Source of the DNA: Arthrobacter sp. ov118
Lineage (GTDB): Bacteria; Actinomycetota; Actinomycetes; Actinomycetales; Micrococcaceae
Direction: 5' to 3'
Assembly (NCBI RefSeq): GCF_900116495.1
Contig: NZ_FPAY01000002.1
Span: forward strand, 1 to 64,000
DNA length: 64,000 nt
The translations under genes and the position numbers were made by a program. The notes below the pieces were generated by a model. That model had not been told where the DNA came from, searched no databases, and saw nothing but the letters and a program-made list of their open reading frames with translations. This document shows positions 50,746-58,403 of the stretch, one piece after another. Position 1 is the first letter of the stretch. Each line of letters opens with the position of its first letter.

Positions 50746-50790
50746 ACAGCGACGTAGGCACAGCGACGTAGGCACAGCGACGTAGGCACA
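50746..50790. repeat. 14-base tandem repeat upstream of the HNH gene
   Basis: ACAGCGACGTAGGC starts at 50746, 50760 and 50774, with three identical copies and the first three bases of a fourth. It lies 36-81 bases upstream of the HNH start codon. Confidence 0.92.
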
Positions 50791-51298
50791 CTGGCCGGGC
50801 CGGCCGGCGAGGAGTAGGGGCAACGACTGCTCGCAGATAATGCCGCCAAGACGTTATCAAGTGCACCCTTGTCTCAAACACCCGCTGGTCCATCATGAGA
50901 AGAAGACGTCAGCTCGGCGTCCCAGGCGGTATCGGGCGGGTGTTGTCCATGAATCATAGGGATTCATTCGTGCTGTGGCGCAGCTCCGCGCCCCGACCCC
51001 CGCTCATTTTTGAAGGCGGTAGACCTCGGTGCCGTAGGCCCGGCGGCGGTGCCAGTGCTGGCCGGTAGCAGTGACCAAGAAAGTGTGCTGGCGACCGGCC
51101 TGCGGAGCGAAACTCCGCCCCGCGTCCGCCGCATTTCCGGCTCGCCTCTGGCGCGAAACTCCGGGCCGCCTCCACCGGTTTTCCACCAGGCGGTGGACAC
51201 TTAAGATGTCCGGCCGGAGCGCCCGCCCAGAGCGCCGCAAAGGCCCGCAACAACGCCAACCGAACCGTTCCGTATTTCGGATCGGTAACGGATGCTCC

Positions 51299-51304
51299 TA
51301 TGCT
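51299..51304 (+). promoter_or_regulatory. -10 element of murA
   Basis: TATGCT lies 54 bases before the murA ATG. A poor -35 (TTTCGG) sits 18 bases upstream. Confidence 0.4.
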
Positions 51305-51358
51305 TAGCGGGAGCCTTTGTAAGGATTTGGGGGCGAGTAGTCGTGAGGAAACCGGTAA

Positions 51359-52684
51359 ATGAGTAGTGTTCTGACAATCCGCGGAGGCGTCCCGCTAACT
51401 GGCCGCGTCACCGTTCGCGGGGCCAAAAATCTTGTCCCCAAAGCCATGGTTGCTGCCCTTCTGGGCAACGAGCCGTCCGTGCTGCGCAACGTCCCTGAGA
51501 TCAAGGACGTCGAGGTTGTCACCAGCCTGCTCCAGCTCCACGGCGTCCGGGTTGACAAAGACCCCGTATCCGGCGATCTGACACTTGACCCGAAGAATGC
51601 CAAGACCGCGTCCAGCACCGCCATCGATGCCCACGCCGGTGATTCGCGTATCCCGATCCTGCTGTGCGGTCCGCTGATCCACGCGATCGGCGAGGCCTTC
51701 ATCCCGGACCTGGGCGGCTGCAAGATCGGCGACCGGCCGATCGACTACCACCTGAATGTCCTGCGCCAGTTCGGTGCCGTAGTGGAAAAGCGCCCCGGCG
51801 GCATCCACATCTCCGCACCCAACGGGCTCAAGGGCGCCAAGATCGCCCTGCCCTACCCGTCCGTCGGCGCCACCGAGCAGGTCCTGCTCAGCGCCACGCG
51901 CGCGGAAGGCATCACCGAACTCACCGGGGCCGCAACTGAGCCGGAAATCGTGGACCTCATCGCGGTGCTGCAGAAGATGGGTGCGATCATCAGCGTCCAG
52001 ACGGACCGCACCATCCGGATCGAAGGCGTTCGGCACCTCGGCGGGTACAACCACCGTGCCCTGTCTGACCGCAATGAATCGGCCTCCTGGGCTTCCGCGG
52101 CTCTGGTCACCCGCGGCGATATTTTCGTTGAAGGCGCCACGCAGCGGGACATGATGACGTTCCTGAACACCTACCGCAAGGTTGGCGGCGGGATGGACAT
52201 CGGCGACGACGGCATCCGCTTCTACCACCGCGGCGGCAAGCTCAATCCGCTGGTCCTCGAAACTGACGTCCACCCCGGCTTCATGACGGACTGGCAGCAG
52301 CCCCTCATCGTCGCCCTGACCCAGGCTGAGGGCGTCTCGATCGTCCATGAGACCGTGTATGAGAACCGCTTCGGCTTTACTGATGCGCTGATCCGCATGG
52401 GTGCAAATATCCAGGTCCACCGGGAGTGCCTCGGCAGTGTCCCGTGCCGCTTCGGCCAGCGCAACTTCCTGCACTCCGCTGTGATCTCCGGACCGACACA
52501 GCTCAAGGGCACCGACATCGACGTACCGGACCTGCGCGGCGGGTTCAGCCACCTCATCGCCGCACTGGCCGCCACCGGCACCTCCCACGTCACAGGCATT
52601 GACATCATCAACCGCGGTTACGAGCGCTTCACTGAGAAGCTCGCAGGACTCGGTGCCGATTTCGACATCACGTCGGCCAAGTAG
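51359..52684 (+). CDS. murA: UDP-N-acetylglucosamine 1-carboxyvinyltransferase
   Basis: This 441-residue cytoplasmic enzyme transfers enolpyruvate from PEP to UDP-GlcNAc, the committed step of peptidoglycan synthesis. Landmarks are GRVTVRGAKNLVPKAMVAALL, the active-site loop LGGCKIGDRPIDYHL with its cysteine at about residue 121 (the residue that fosfomycin alkylates in MurA enzymes), and DVHPGFMTDWQQPLIVALTQAEG. Since cysteine rather than aspartate is present, fosfomycin sensitivity at the target is expected. GAGGA precedes the ATG. It begins a same-strand block with plsC-like, gpsA and ddl genes. Confidence 0.96.
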   Translation: MSSVLTIRGGVPLTGRVTVRGAKNLVPKAMVAALLGNEPSVLRNVPEIKDVEVVTSLLQLHGVRVDKDPVSGDLTLDPKNAKTASSTAIDAHAGDSRIPILLCGPLIHAIGEAFIPDLGGCKIGDRPIDYHLNVLRQFGAVVEKRPGGIHISAPNGLKGAKIALPYPSVGATEQVLLSATRAEGITELTGAATEPEIVDLIAVLQKMGAIISVQTDRTIRIEGVRHLGGYNHRALSDRNESASWASAALVTRGDIFVEGATQRDMMTFLNTYRKVGGGMDIGDDGIRFYHRGGKLNPLVLETDVHPGFMTDWQQPLIVALTQAEGVSIVHETVYENRFGFTDALIRMGANIQVHRECLGSVPCRFGQRNFLHSAVISGPTQLKGTDIDVPDLRGGFSHLIAALAATGTSHVTGIDIINRGYERFTEKLAGLGADFDITSAK

Positions 52685-52694
52685 CGGGGCCCTG

Positions 52695-53504
52695 GTGAAG
52701 GAATCGGCCAAGAGCCACGCCACGTTTGTGGCGGTCGCCGGAATCGTCCGGCCCCTGATGAATCTGCTGATGAACAAAAAGTGGGAAGGCCTGGAAAAGC
52801 TGCCCGCCGGGGGCTTCATCGCCGTGCCCAACCACTGCACGGAGATCGACCCGCTAGTGGTTGGGCACATGCTTTACAACCAGAAGCGTATGCCGCACTT
52901 CCTGGCCAAGGCTGGCCTCTTTAAGGTGCCGGTACTGGGCGCGGTTCTGAGGTCCACCAAGCAGATCCCCGTGGAACGCTCGACGACGGGGGCGAATCGC
53001 TCGCTGCAGCTCGCCAAAGAAGTCGTGAGTGAGGGCGGTGCGATCATCATCTATCCCGAGGGGACCCTGACCCGGGATCCGGACCTGTGGCCGATGAAGG
53101 GGCACACCGGCGCCGCGCGGATGGCGCTGGAGAGCGGCATCCCCGTGGTGCCCATGGCCCACTGGGGTGCCCAGGAGGTCCTGCCGCGGTACGCCAAGCG
53201 TATGTACGTTTTTCCGCGCAAAACCTCCCGCCTGGTGGTCGGCGATCCCGTGGACCTGCGCGCCTTCGAGGGCCGCCCGCTGGATAGGGCGACGCTGACC
53301 GAAGCCACCAATGTCATCATGGACGCCATCACCGGCCTCCTTGCCGGACTTCGCGGCGAAGAGCCGCCCGCGCAGCGCTGGGATCCGGCGGCGCACAACC
53401 AGTCCACGCACGGCCGAATTGTCGAGCGCCGCGGCACGCTTGCGGACAAGAGCGCTCAAGACGGCAACGTACTTAACGAGAATATTGGGGACAACACCGA
53501 ATGA
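52695..53504 (+). CDS. 1-acyl-sn-glycerol-3-phosphate acyltransferase (PlsC-like)
   Basis: This 269-residue enzyme of phospholipid synthesis acylates lysophosphatidate. Acyltransferase motif I is NHCTEIDP near residue 46, with the downstream GLFKVPVLGAVLRSTKQIPVER block, and motif III is IIYPEGTLTRDPD near 121. The start is a GTG at 52695, ten bases after murA, which removes an antisense-like N-terminal extension. The last 50 residues are polar and not part of the fold. The stop overlaps the gpsA start by four bases, so lipid synthesis genes are coupled here. Confidence 0.92.
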   Translation: MKESAKSHATFVAVAGIVRPLMNLLMNKKWEGLEKLPAGGFIAVPNHCTEIDPLVVGHMLYNQKRMPHFLAKAGLFKVPVLGAVLRSTKQIPVERSTTGANRSLQLAKEVVSEGGAIIIYPEGTLTRDPDLWPMKGHTGAARMALESGIPVVPMAHWGAQEVLPRYAKRMYVFPRKTSRLVVGDPVDLRAFEGRPLDRATLTEATNVIMDAITGLLAGLRGEEPPAQRWDPAAHNQSTHGRIVERRGTLADKSAQDGNVLNENIGDNTE

Positions 53505-54553
53505 TCGACACACTTGAACGAGGATCATCTGCCACCACCGTCGCCGTCCTGGGGGCCGGGTCTTGGGGCACCACGTTCGCCAAGGTCGTCGCCGACGCCG
53601 CCACCGCCTCCGGGGTAGAACGGAACATTCGGCTCTGGGGCCGGCGTTCGGAAGTCGTGGACCAGATCAACACCGTCCACCTCAATGAGCAGTACCTCCA
53701 AGGCGTGAAGCTGCCGCCCAGCATCACCGCCTCCACGGACGTCACCGAGGTCCTGGCCGGCGCCGAACTGGTCATCCTCGCCGTGCCGGCGCAGACCCTG
53801 CGGCCGCAACTGCAGGCCTGGAAGGAACATCTGGCGCCCGGCGCCGTCGTCGTGTCCCTCATGAAGGGCCTGGAACTGCACACTGATGCCCGCATGAGCG
53901 AGGTCATCTGCGCGGAGCTGGGCCTGCCCGGCAGCCGCGTCGCCGTTGTGTCCGGGCCTAATCTGGCCATGGAGATCGCCCGGGAGGAACCGACGGCGTC
54001 CGTTGTGGCCTGCGCGGACCCGGTCACGGCAGGCTGGATCGCGCGGAGCTGCACCGCACCTTACTTCCGCCCGTACACCACCACTGATGTGACCGGCGTC
54101 GAAATTGGCGGCATTGTCAAGAACGTCATTGCCCTGGCCGTCGGCATCTGCGAAGGCAAGAAGATGGGCGACAACACCAAAGCCTCGGTCATGACCCGTG
54201 GCCTGGCTGAGACGTCCCGGTTGACGCTCGCCCTGGGCGGGGAAGCCCGAACGATGGCCGGACTCGCCGGACTGGGCGATCTCGTGGCCACCTGCTCCTC
54301 GCCGCTGTCCCGAAACCACACCGCCGGCCGGCTCCTTGGCAGAGGCCTGACCTTGGAAGAGGTCACCGCGGAAATGAAACAAACGGCTGAAGGCATTAAA
54401 TCCAGCCAGGCAGTGAACGAGCTCGCCGAAAGGCTCGGCGTCGACATGCCGATCACGGCAGCCGTCGTGGCCGTGCTGGCCGGAAAATTGTCCGTAGACG
54501 AACTGGGTCCGCTGTTGCTGTCCCGGGACCTGAAACCCGAAGGCGACTACTGA
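53501..54553 (+). CDS. gpsA: NAD(P)H-dependent glycerol-3-phosphate dehydrogenase
   Basis: This 350-residue enzyme reduces dihydroxyacetone phosphate to glycerol-3-phosphate for phospholipid synthesis. The N-terminal nucleotide-binding motif is VLGAGSWGTTFAKVV near residue 15. Substrate-domain blocks include SLMKGLE, VVSGPNLAMEIAREEPTASV, GVEIGGIVKNVIALAVGICEG and TMAGLAGLGDLVATCSSPLSRN. The ATG overlaps the stop of the acyltransferase gene (ATGA), consistent with translational coupling, and ddl follows directly. Confidence 0.96.
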   Translation: MIDTLERGSSATTVAVLGAGSWGTTFAKVVADAATASGVERNIRLWGRRSEVVDQINTVHLNEQYLQGVKLPPSITASTDVTEVLAGAELVILAVPAQTLRPQLQAWKEHLAPGAVVVSLMKGLELHTDARMSEVICAELGLPGSRVAVVSGPNLAMEIAREEPTASVVACADPVTAGWIARSCTAPYFRPYTTTDVTGVEIGGIVKNVIALAVGICEGKKMGDNTKASVMTRGLAETSRLTLALGGEARTMAGLAGLGDLVATCSSPLSRNHTAGRLLGRGLTLEEVTAEMKQTAEGIKSSQAVNELAERLGVDMPITAAVVAVLAGKLSVDELGPLLLSRDLKPEGDY

Positions 54554-54555
54554 GA

Positions 54556-55701
54556 GTGCCAGCGAACAACATGACCACAGAAAGCCGCGCAGGCCAGCCC
54601 AAACCCCGCGTCGCGGTGCTTTTCGGGGGCCGCTCCAGCGAACACGCCGTCAGCTGCGTGACCGCCGCCGGCGTCCTGAGCGCCATCGACAAGGACAAGT
54701 ACGACGTCATCCCCATCGGCATCGCCAAGACCGGCCAGTGGGTTCTGGCCTCCGGTGACACCAACGAATGGTCGCTCTCCGCATCGTCGCTGCCGGAAGT
54801 AGCGCCCTCCACGCAGACCGTGGCGCTGGCCGAGATCGGCGGCGAGCACCAACTGATCGTCGCCTCTCCGAACCAGGTCCCGCAGGAGCTTGGCACCGTG
54901 GATGTGGTCTTCCCGCTGCTGCACGGGCCGTTCGGTGAGGACGGGACCATCCAGGGCCTCCTGGAACTCTCCGACACGCGCTACGTGGGTGCCGGCGTGC
55001 TGGCGTCAGCGGTGGGCATGGACAAACACTTCATGAAGGTGATCTTTGAATCGGCCGGGCTGCACGTGGGTCCCTACATTGCCGTGACCGACCGGCAGTG
55101 GCTGGGCGATGCCGAGACTGTGCGCAAACGCGTGGACCAGCTCGGCTTCCCGGTATTCGTCAAGCCGGCCCGGGCGGGCTCGTCGATGGGCATCTCCAAG
55201 GTGGATTCCCTTGAGGGCCTGGACGCGGCGATTGAGGCCGCCCGCGAGCACGATCCCAAGCTGGTCATCGAGGCTGGCATCACCGGCCGCGAGATCGAGT
55301 GCGCGGTACTGGAGGGACGTGGGACCGATGCTCCCCGCAGTTCCATGCCGGGTGAGATTTCCGTCGCCGGCGGCGGCCACGAATTCTATGACTTCAACGC
55401 CAAATACGTCGACGACGCCGCCGCGCTCAGCTGCCCGGCCGACCTCCCCGAAGAGGCCATCGCCCGGGTCCGGGAACTGGCCGCCGTTGCGTTCGACGCC
55501 GTCGGCGCGGAGGGACTGAGCCGGGTGGACTTCTTCTACACGCCAGAGGGCGAACTGATCATCAACGAGATCAACACCATGCCCGGCTTTACGCCCAAGA
55601 GCATGTACCCGCAGATGTGGAAGGCCTCAGGTCTGGAATATGCGGAGCTGATCGACGAACTGATCCACCTCGCACTGCACCGGAAGATGGGCCTGCGCTA
55701 G
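54556..55701 (+). CDS. ddl: D-alanine--D-alanine ligase
   Basis: This 381-residue ATP-grasp enzyme makes the D-Ala-D-Ala dipeptide for peptidoglycan. Blocks are VAVLFGGRSSEHAVSCVTAAGV, VFPLLHGPFGEDGTIQGLLEL, KPARAGSSMGISKV, EAGITGREIECAVLEG, a YDFNAKYVDD loop and INEINTMPGFTPKSMYP. The tyrosine/phenylalanine pocket residue that separates D-Ala from D-Lac ligases lies in the middle part and was not resolved by eye. A GTG at 54556 directly after the gpsA stop is used; an ATG at 54571 is the alternative. The gene ends the murA-plsC-gpsA-ddl block. Confidence 0.95.
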   Translation: MPANNMTTESRAGQPKPRVAVLFGGRSSEHAVSCVTAAGVLSAIDKDKYDVIPIGIAKTGQWVLASGDTNEWSLSASSLPEVAPSTQTVALAEIGGEHQLIVASPNQVPQELGTVDVVFPLLHGPFGEDGTIQGLLELSDTRYVGAGVLASAVGMDKHFMKVIFESAGLHVGPYIAVTDRQWLGDAETVRKRVDQLGFPVFVKPARAGSSMGISKVDSLEGLDAAIEAAREHDPKLVIEAGITGREIECAVLEGRGTDAPRSSMPGEISVAGGGHEFYDFNAKYVDDAAALSCPADLPEEAIARVRELAAVAFDAVGAEGLSRVDFFYTPEGELIINEINTMPGFTPKSMYPQMWKASGLEYAELIDELIHLALHRKMGLR

Positions 55702-55775
55702 TCCCCACCGGCACCCTAACCTCGCTCCGCTTCGGCCAGGGAACCCTGCCGGCGTGGGCCCACCACCTGGACTGC

Positions 55776-56276
55776 CTACTTGCTGGTCGGCAGGTTCTGC
55801 AGGTCCTCCTGGCCCACGCAGTTCCGCGTCGCCTTGATTTTCAGCGCCGCGGGCGAAAGGTCAGCCAGCACGGTGGCAGAACTTATCTTGTCCGGATCCA
55901 TCAGGATCTCGGTGGCCGGTTCGCGGCCGAAGGTAGTCAGCGTCCACACCGGGTTGCCTTCCTTGATGACCCAGTCGACGCCGTTGACGCTCACGCAACG
56001 GTCCGTGGTGGGACCTGGAACGTTGACGCCGCAACGGAGGATCACCTGGGACGGATCGCCCCAGGCCGCCGTTGCCTGGGCATTGGTCCTCCGCAGCTTG
56101 GCGTCGCCGATCGCGTCCGGAAGGGCCAGCATCATCGGCGCGCAGGCCGCATTGGCGGCATCCTTAGCGGGCGTGACGTCAACCACCGGCGAACAGGACG
56201 TCAAGGCAAGACTGGCTGCGACGGCCGCCACAACAACGGGAAGGCGCGCGGAAACGAGGCGGCTGTAGTGGAGCAT
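55776..56276 (-). CDS. DUF3515 family lipoprotein
   Basis: This 166-residue lipoprotein has a signal peptide with the lipobox LTSC at about residues 25-28. The DUF3515 core contains ACAPMMLALPDAIGDAKLRRT, AAWGDPSQVILRCGV and VNGVDWVIKEG, with two or three conserved cysteines. The family is common in actinobacteria next to ddl, as here, and has no known activity. It is convergent with ddl, with 74 bases between the stops, and divergent from the proline-rich gene to its right. Confidence 0.92.
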   Translation of the reverse strand: MLHYSRLVSARLPVVVAAVAASLALTSCSPVVDVTPAKDAANAACAPMMLALPDAIGDAKLRRTNAQATAAWGDPSQVILRCGVNVPGPTTDRCVSVNGVDWVIKEGNPVWTLTTFGREPATEILMDPDKISSATVLADLSPAALKIKATRNCVGQEDLQNLPTSK

Positions 56277-56480
56277 TCATCCAGCTTAACCCGGCCTGTG
56301 TGGCCCGGCGCCCCGAGGGGCTGCGGCCCAAGTGACGGTGAACACTAGATGAACAACCCGTTACCCGCCGTCGAGTACACTAGGAACTCGTGTAACTGTT
56401 TGGTTCGGCGGACAACGACGTCAGTGATGCCTACAATGAGCACGCTTGATTTAATCTCGCACCTGGGGGAGGGACTGTCG

Positions 56481-57131
56481 ATGACGTCGTGCAGCCGAAA
56501 ACTAAAGTCAGCACGCGCCGGGCTGGGAGCACTGCTCCTGGCGGCCGCCGTCATCGGCCCGGCCACCGCCGCCAATGCCGAGGAAACCTCTCCCGTCGGC
56601 CCTCCAATCGTCGTGCTCCCGACGGCGCCTCCCACCGAGGAGCCGCCGACTTCCCCGCCGCCGGTGGGTCCGACGGACGAACCCGTTTTCACGCCGCCGC
56701 CGGTACAGACCACGCCCCCGCCCGTTCAGCAACCGGCTCCGCCGGTTAAAACCGTCCCGGCGCCGGCAGTCCCGCCCGTCGTTCCCGTGGTGCCGGTGGC
56801 TCCGCCGGTCGTGACGCCCGCGCTCGTCATCGAAACGCCCCCCGCCGTGGCACCTGTGGTCCCGGAGCCCGCGCAGGAAACCCCGTCGGCGACGCCCACC
56901 CCTTCACCCACCCCGACGCCAGTCATCTCTACGGCCCCTGCCGTGATCGCCACCCCCAGCGAGCCGCCCGTCATGGTGAAGTCAGAAGTTCAGGCTGCGG
57001 TGGCCGTGGCTACCGGCAGTCCGCTGGTGGTGCAACTGTTGGTTGTCCTGGGCCTCCTGGGCGTTGGCCTTGCTTACTTCCGTTTCCTGGGCGGGAAGAG
57101 CCATAGCGTTTCCGTCAAGGCGGGAAAGTAA
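56481..57131 (+). CDS. Proline-rich secreted or membrane-anchored protein
   Basis: The 216-residue product has a signal peptide (basic start, hydrophobic LGALLLAAAVIG, likely cut after ANA). A central region of about 130 residues made almost entirely of Pro, Val, Thr and Ala follows. One C-terminal membrane helix (VVQLLVVLGLLGVGLAYF) precedes a short basic tail. The ATG at 56481 is chosen for its GGGGGAGGGA ribosome site six bases upstream; earlier in-frame ATGs lack one. No enzymatic domain is visible. The layout suggests a wall-spanning stalk anchored in the membrane. It leads the surface-polysaccharide gene run and ends nine bases before the first glycosyltransferase. Confidence 0.78.
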   Translation: MTSCSRKLKSARAGLGALLLAAAVIGPATAANAEETSPVGPPIVVLPTAPPTEEPPTSPPPVGPTDEPVFTPPPVQTTPPPVQQPAPPVKTVPAPAVPPVVPVVPVAPPVVTPALVIETPPAVAPVVPEPAQETPSATPTPSPTPTPVISTAPAVIATPSEPPVMVKSEVQAAVAVATGSPLVVQLLVVLGLLGVGLAYFRFLGGKSHSVSVKAGK

Positions 57132-57140
57132 GTCGTAGCA

Positions 57141-58403
57141 ATGCAAAGTGAAGTCGGTGCCAAATCCGCATCACGGCACGCGGAGACCGAAGGTCTGCGC
57201 GTCATGCTTTTGACCCATTCGTACTGGCCTGAGCAGAGCCCGCCGCAGCGTCGCTGGACAGCGATGATCAAGGAGTTTTCCAGATCGGGCTGGGACGTCG
57301 ACGTCGTCACGCCGGTGGCGCACTATCCCTTCGGCCGGCGGGCCCTGCCTCGTCGAATGGCCGGGCGGCCATTCCAGCTTCAAAAGGGCCAGTTCGCCGA
57401 GAAGATTCTGCGTGTGCCGTACCTTCGCCACGGCAACTCCCGGGCTGCGCGGCTCCTAGACCAGTGTTTTTCGGCCGCGTTGTCCATCCCGGCCGGATTC
57501 ATGCTTCGGAAACCCGACGTCGTGATTGTCACCGCGCCCGGGCTGCCGTCCTTGATTTCCGGGTATGTCTTGGCCAAGGTGCGCCGGGCGCCGCTCATCG
57601 TGGAGATGCGGGACGCGTGGCCGGACCTTGCCCGCGACGCCCGGCTTGTTGAGGGAAGCGTCAAGAGCGTCGTTGAACATGTGGTGGACTTCGTGCAGCA
57701 CCGGGCCGACCTCGTGGTCACCGTGACGGACGGATTTGCCGCAACCCTCCGTGCGCGGGGCGTCCGCAACGTCGCTACTGTGAGCAATGGCGTGCACCTG
57801 GACTCAATCCCTGTCCTTGACCCGCCGGCAACGGAACGGCCGGTCTTCGAAGCTCTGTATCTGGGAAACCATGGGGAGAGCCAGCGGCTGGACGTAGCCA
57901 TCCGGGCGAGCGCCCTGGTGGGGGACGCAATGCATCTGCACATGGTCGGCCACGGCACGCAACGGCCGATGCTGGAAAAACTTGCCCGTTCACTGAACGC
58001 TCCGGTGACTTTTCATGCACCGTTGAGCGGGGATGCCATGCTGCAGCGCTACGCGTCGGCTGACACCTGCCTGGTGTCCCTGCGCGATGACTGGACGTCC
58101 TTCGAGACCACTGTTCCGTCCAAAACTTACGAGGTCCTTGCGGTCGGTCGCCACGTGACTGCTGTTGTGCGGGGCGAGGCGGCGCGTATCGTTGCTGACG
58201 CCGAAGCCGGGGACATCGTGGCCAGCGATCCGGAGGCCCTTGCAGCACTGTGGCGCGAACTCGCCGCCGACCGCGGGCGTCTGGTCCGCAACGGCGACAG
58301 CCGGCAGTGGGTAAAGACCCACGCCGAGTATGAGCAGCTCGCCGGACGCTACATGGAGCTCATCACCGGGCTTCTGGGCAGGACTCCCGTAGCCACCCGA
58401 TGA
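57141..58403 (+). CDS. Glycosyltransferase, family 4 type
   Basis: This 420-residue GT-B fold enzyme has an N-terminal acceptor domain starting RVMLLTHSYWPEQSPPQRRW, then APLIVEMRDAWPDLARDARL and VVTVTDGFAATLRARGVRN. The donor-binding C-terminal half has ALYLGNHGESQRLDVAIRA and VPSKTYEVLAVGRHVTAVV, the EX7E-like region of family 4. It should transfer a sugar from a nucleotide donor onto a lipid-linked or polymer acceptor in the cytoplasm. Its stop overlaps the next gene by four bases. Donor and acceptor are unknown. Confidence 0.88.
   Translation: MQSEVGAKSASRHAETEGLRVMLLTHSYWPEQSPPQRRWTAMIKEFSRSGWDVDVVTPVAHYPFGRRALPRRMAGRPFQLQKGQFAEKILRVPYLRHGNSRAARLLDQCFSAALSIPAGFMLRKPDVVIVTAPGLPSLISGYVLAKVRRAPLIVEMRDAWPDLARDARLVEGSVKSVVEHVVDFVQHRADLVVTVTDGFAATLRARGVRNVATVSNGVHLDSIPVLDPPATERPVFEALYLGNHGESQRLDVAIRASALVGDAMHLHMVGHGTQRPMLEKLARSLNAPVTFHAPLSGDAMLQRYASADTCLVSLRDDWTSFETTVPSKTYEVLAVGRHVTAVVRGEAARIVADAEAGDIVASDPEALAALWRELAADRGRLVRNGDSRQWVKTHAEYEQLAGRYMELITGLLGRTPVATR

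Larger units (their letters stand above)
50710..51358. other. Repeat-bearing stretch without a clear gene, before murA
   Basis: This 650-base interval holds a 14-base tandem repeat (50746-50790), an 11-base direct repeat (GCGAAACTCCG at 51107-51117 and 51153-51163) and a murA promoter candidate. Minus-strand frames here include a short TATGQHWHRR segment that faintly resembles the post-HNH part of DUF222 proteins; a decayed copy is possible. I do not support any intact gene. Confidence 0.55.

Noticed and set aside
50954..51259. Minus-strand 101-codon frame before murA as a gene
   Set aside because: No ribosome site, repetitive Arg/Ala/Gly composition and several overlapping open frames make it indistinguishable from chance.
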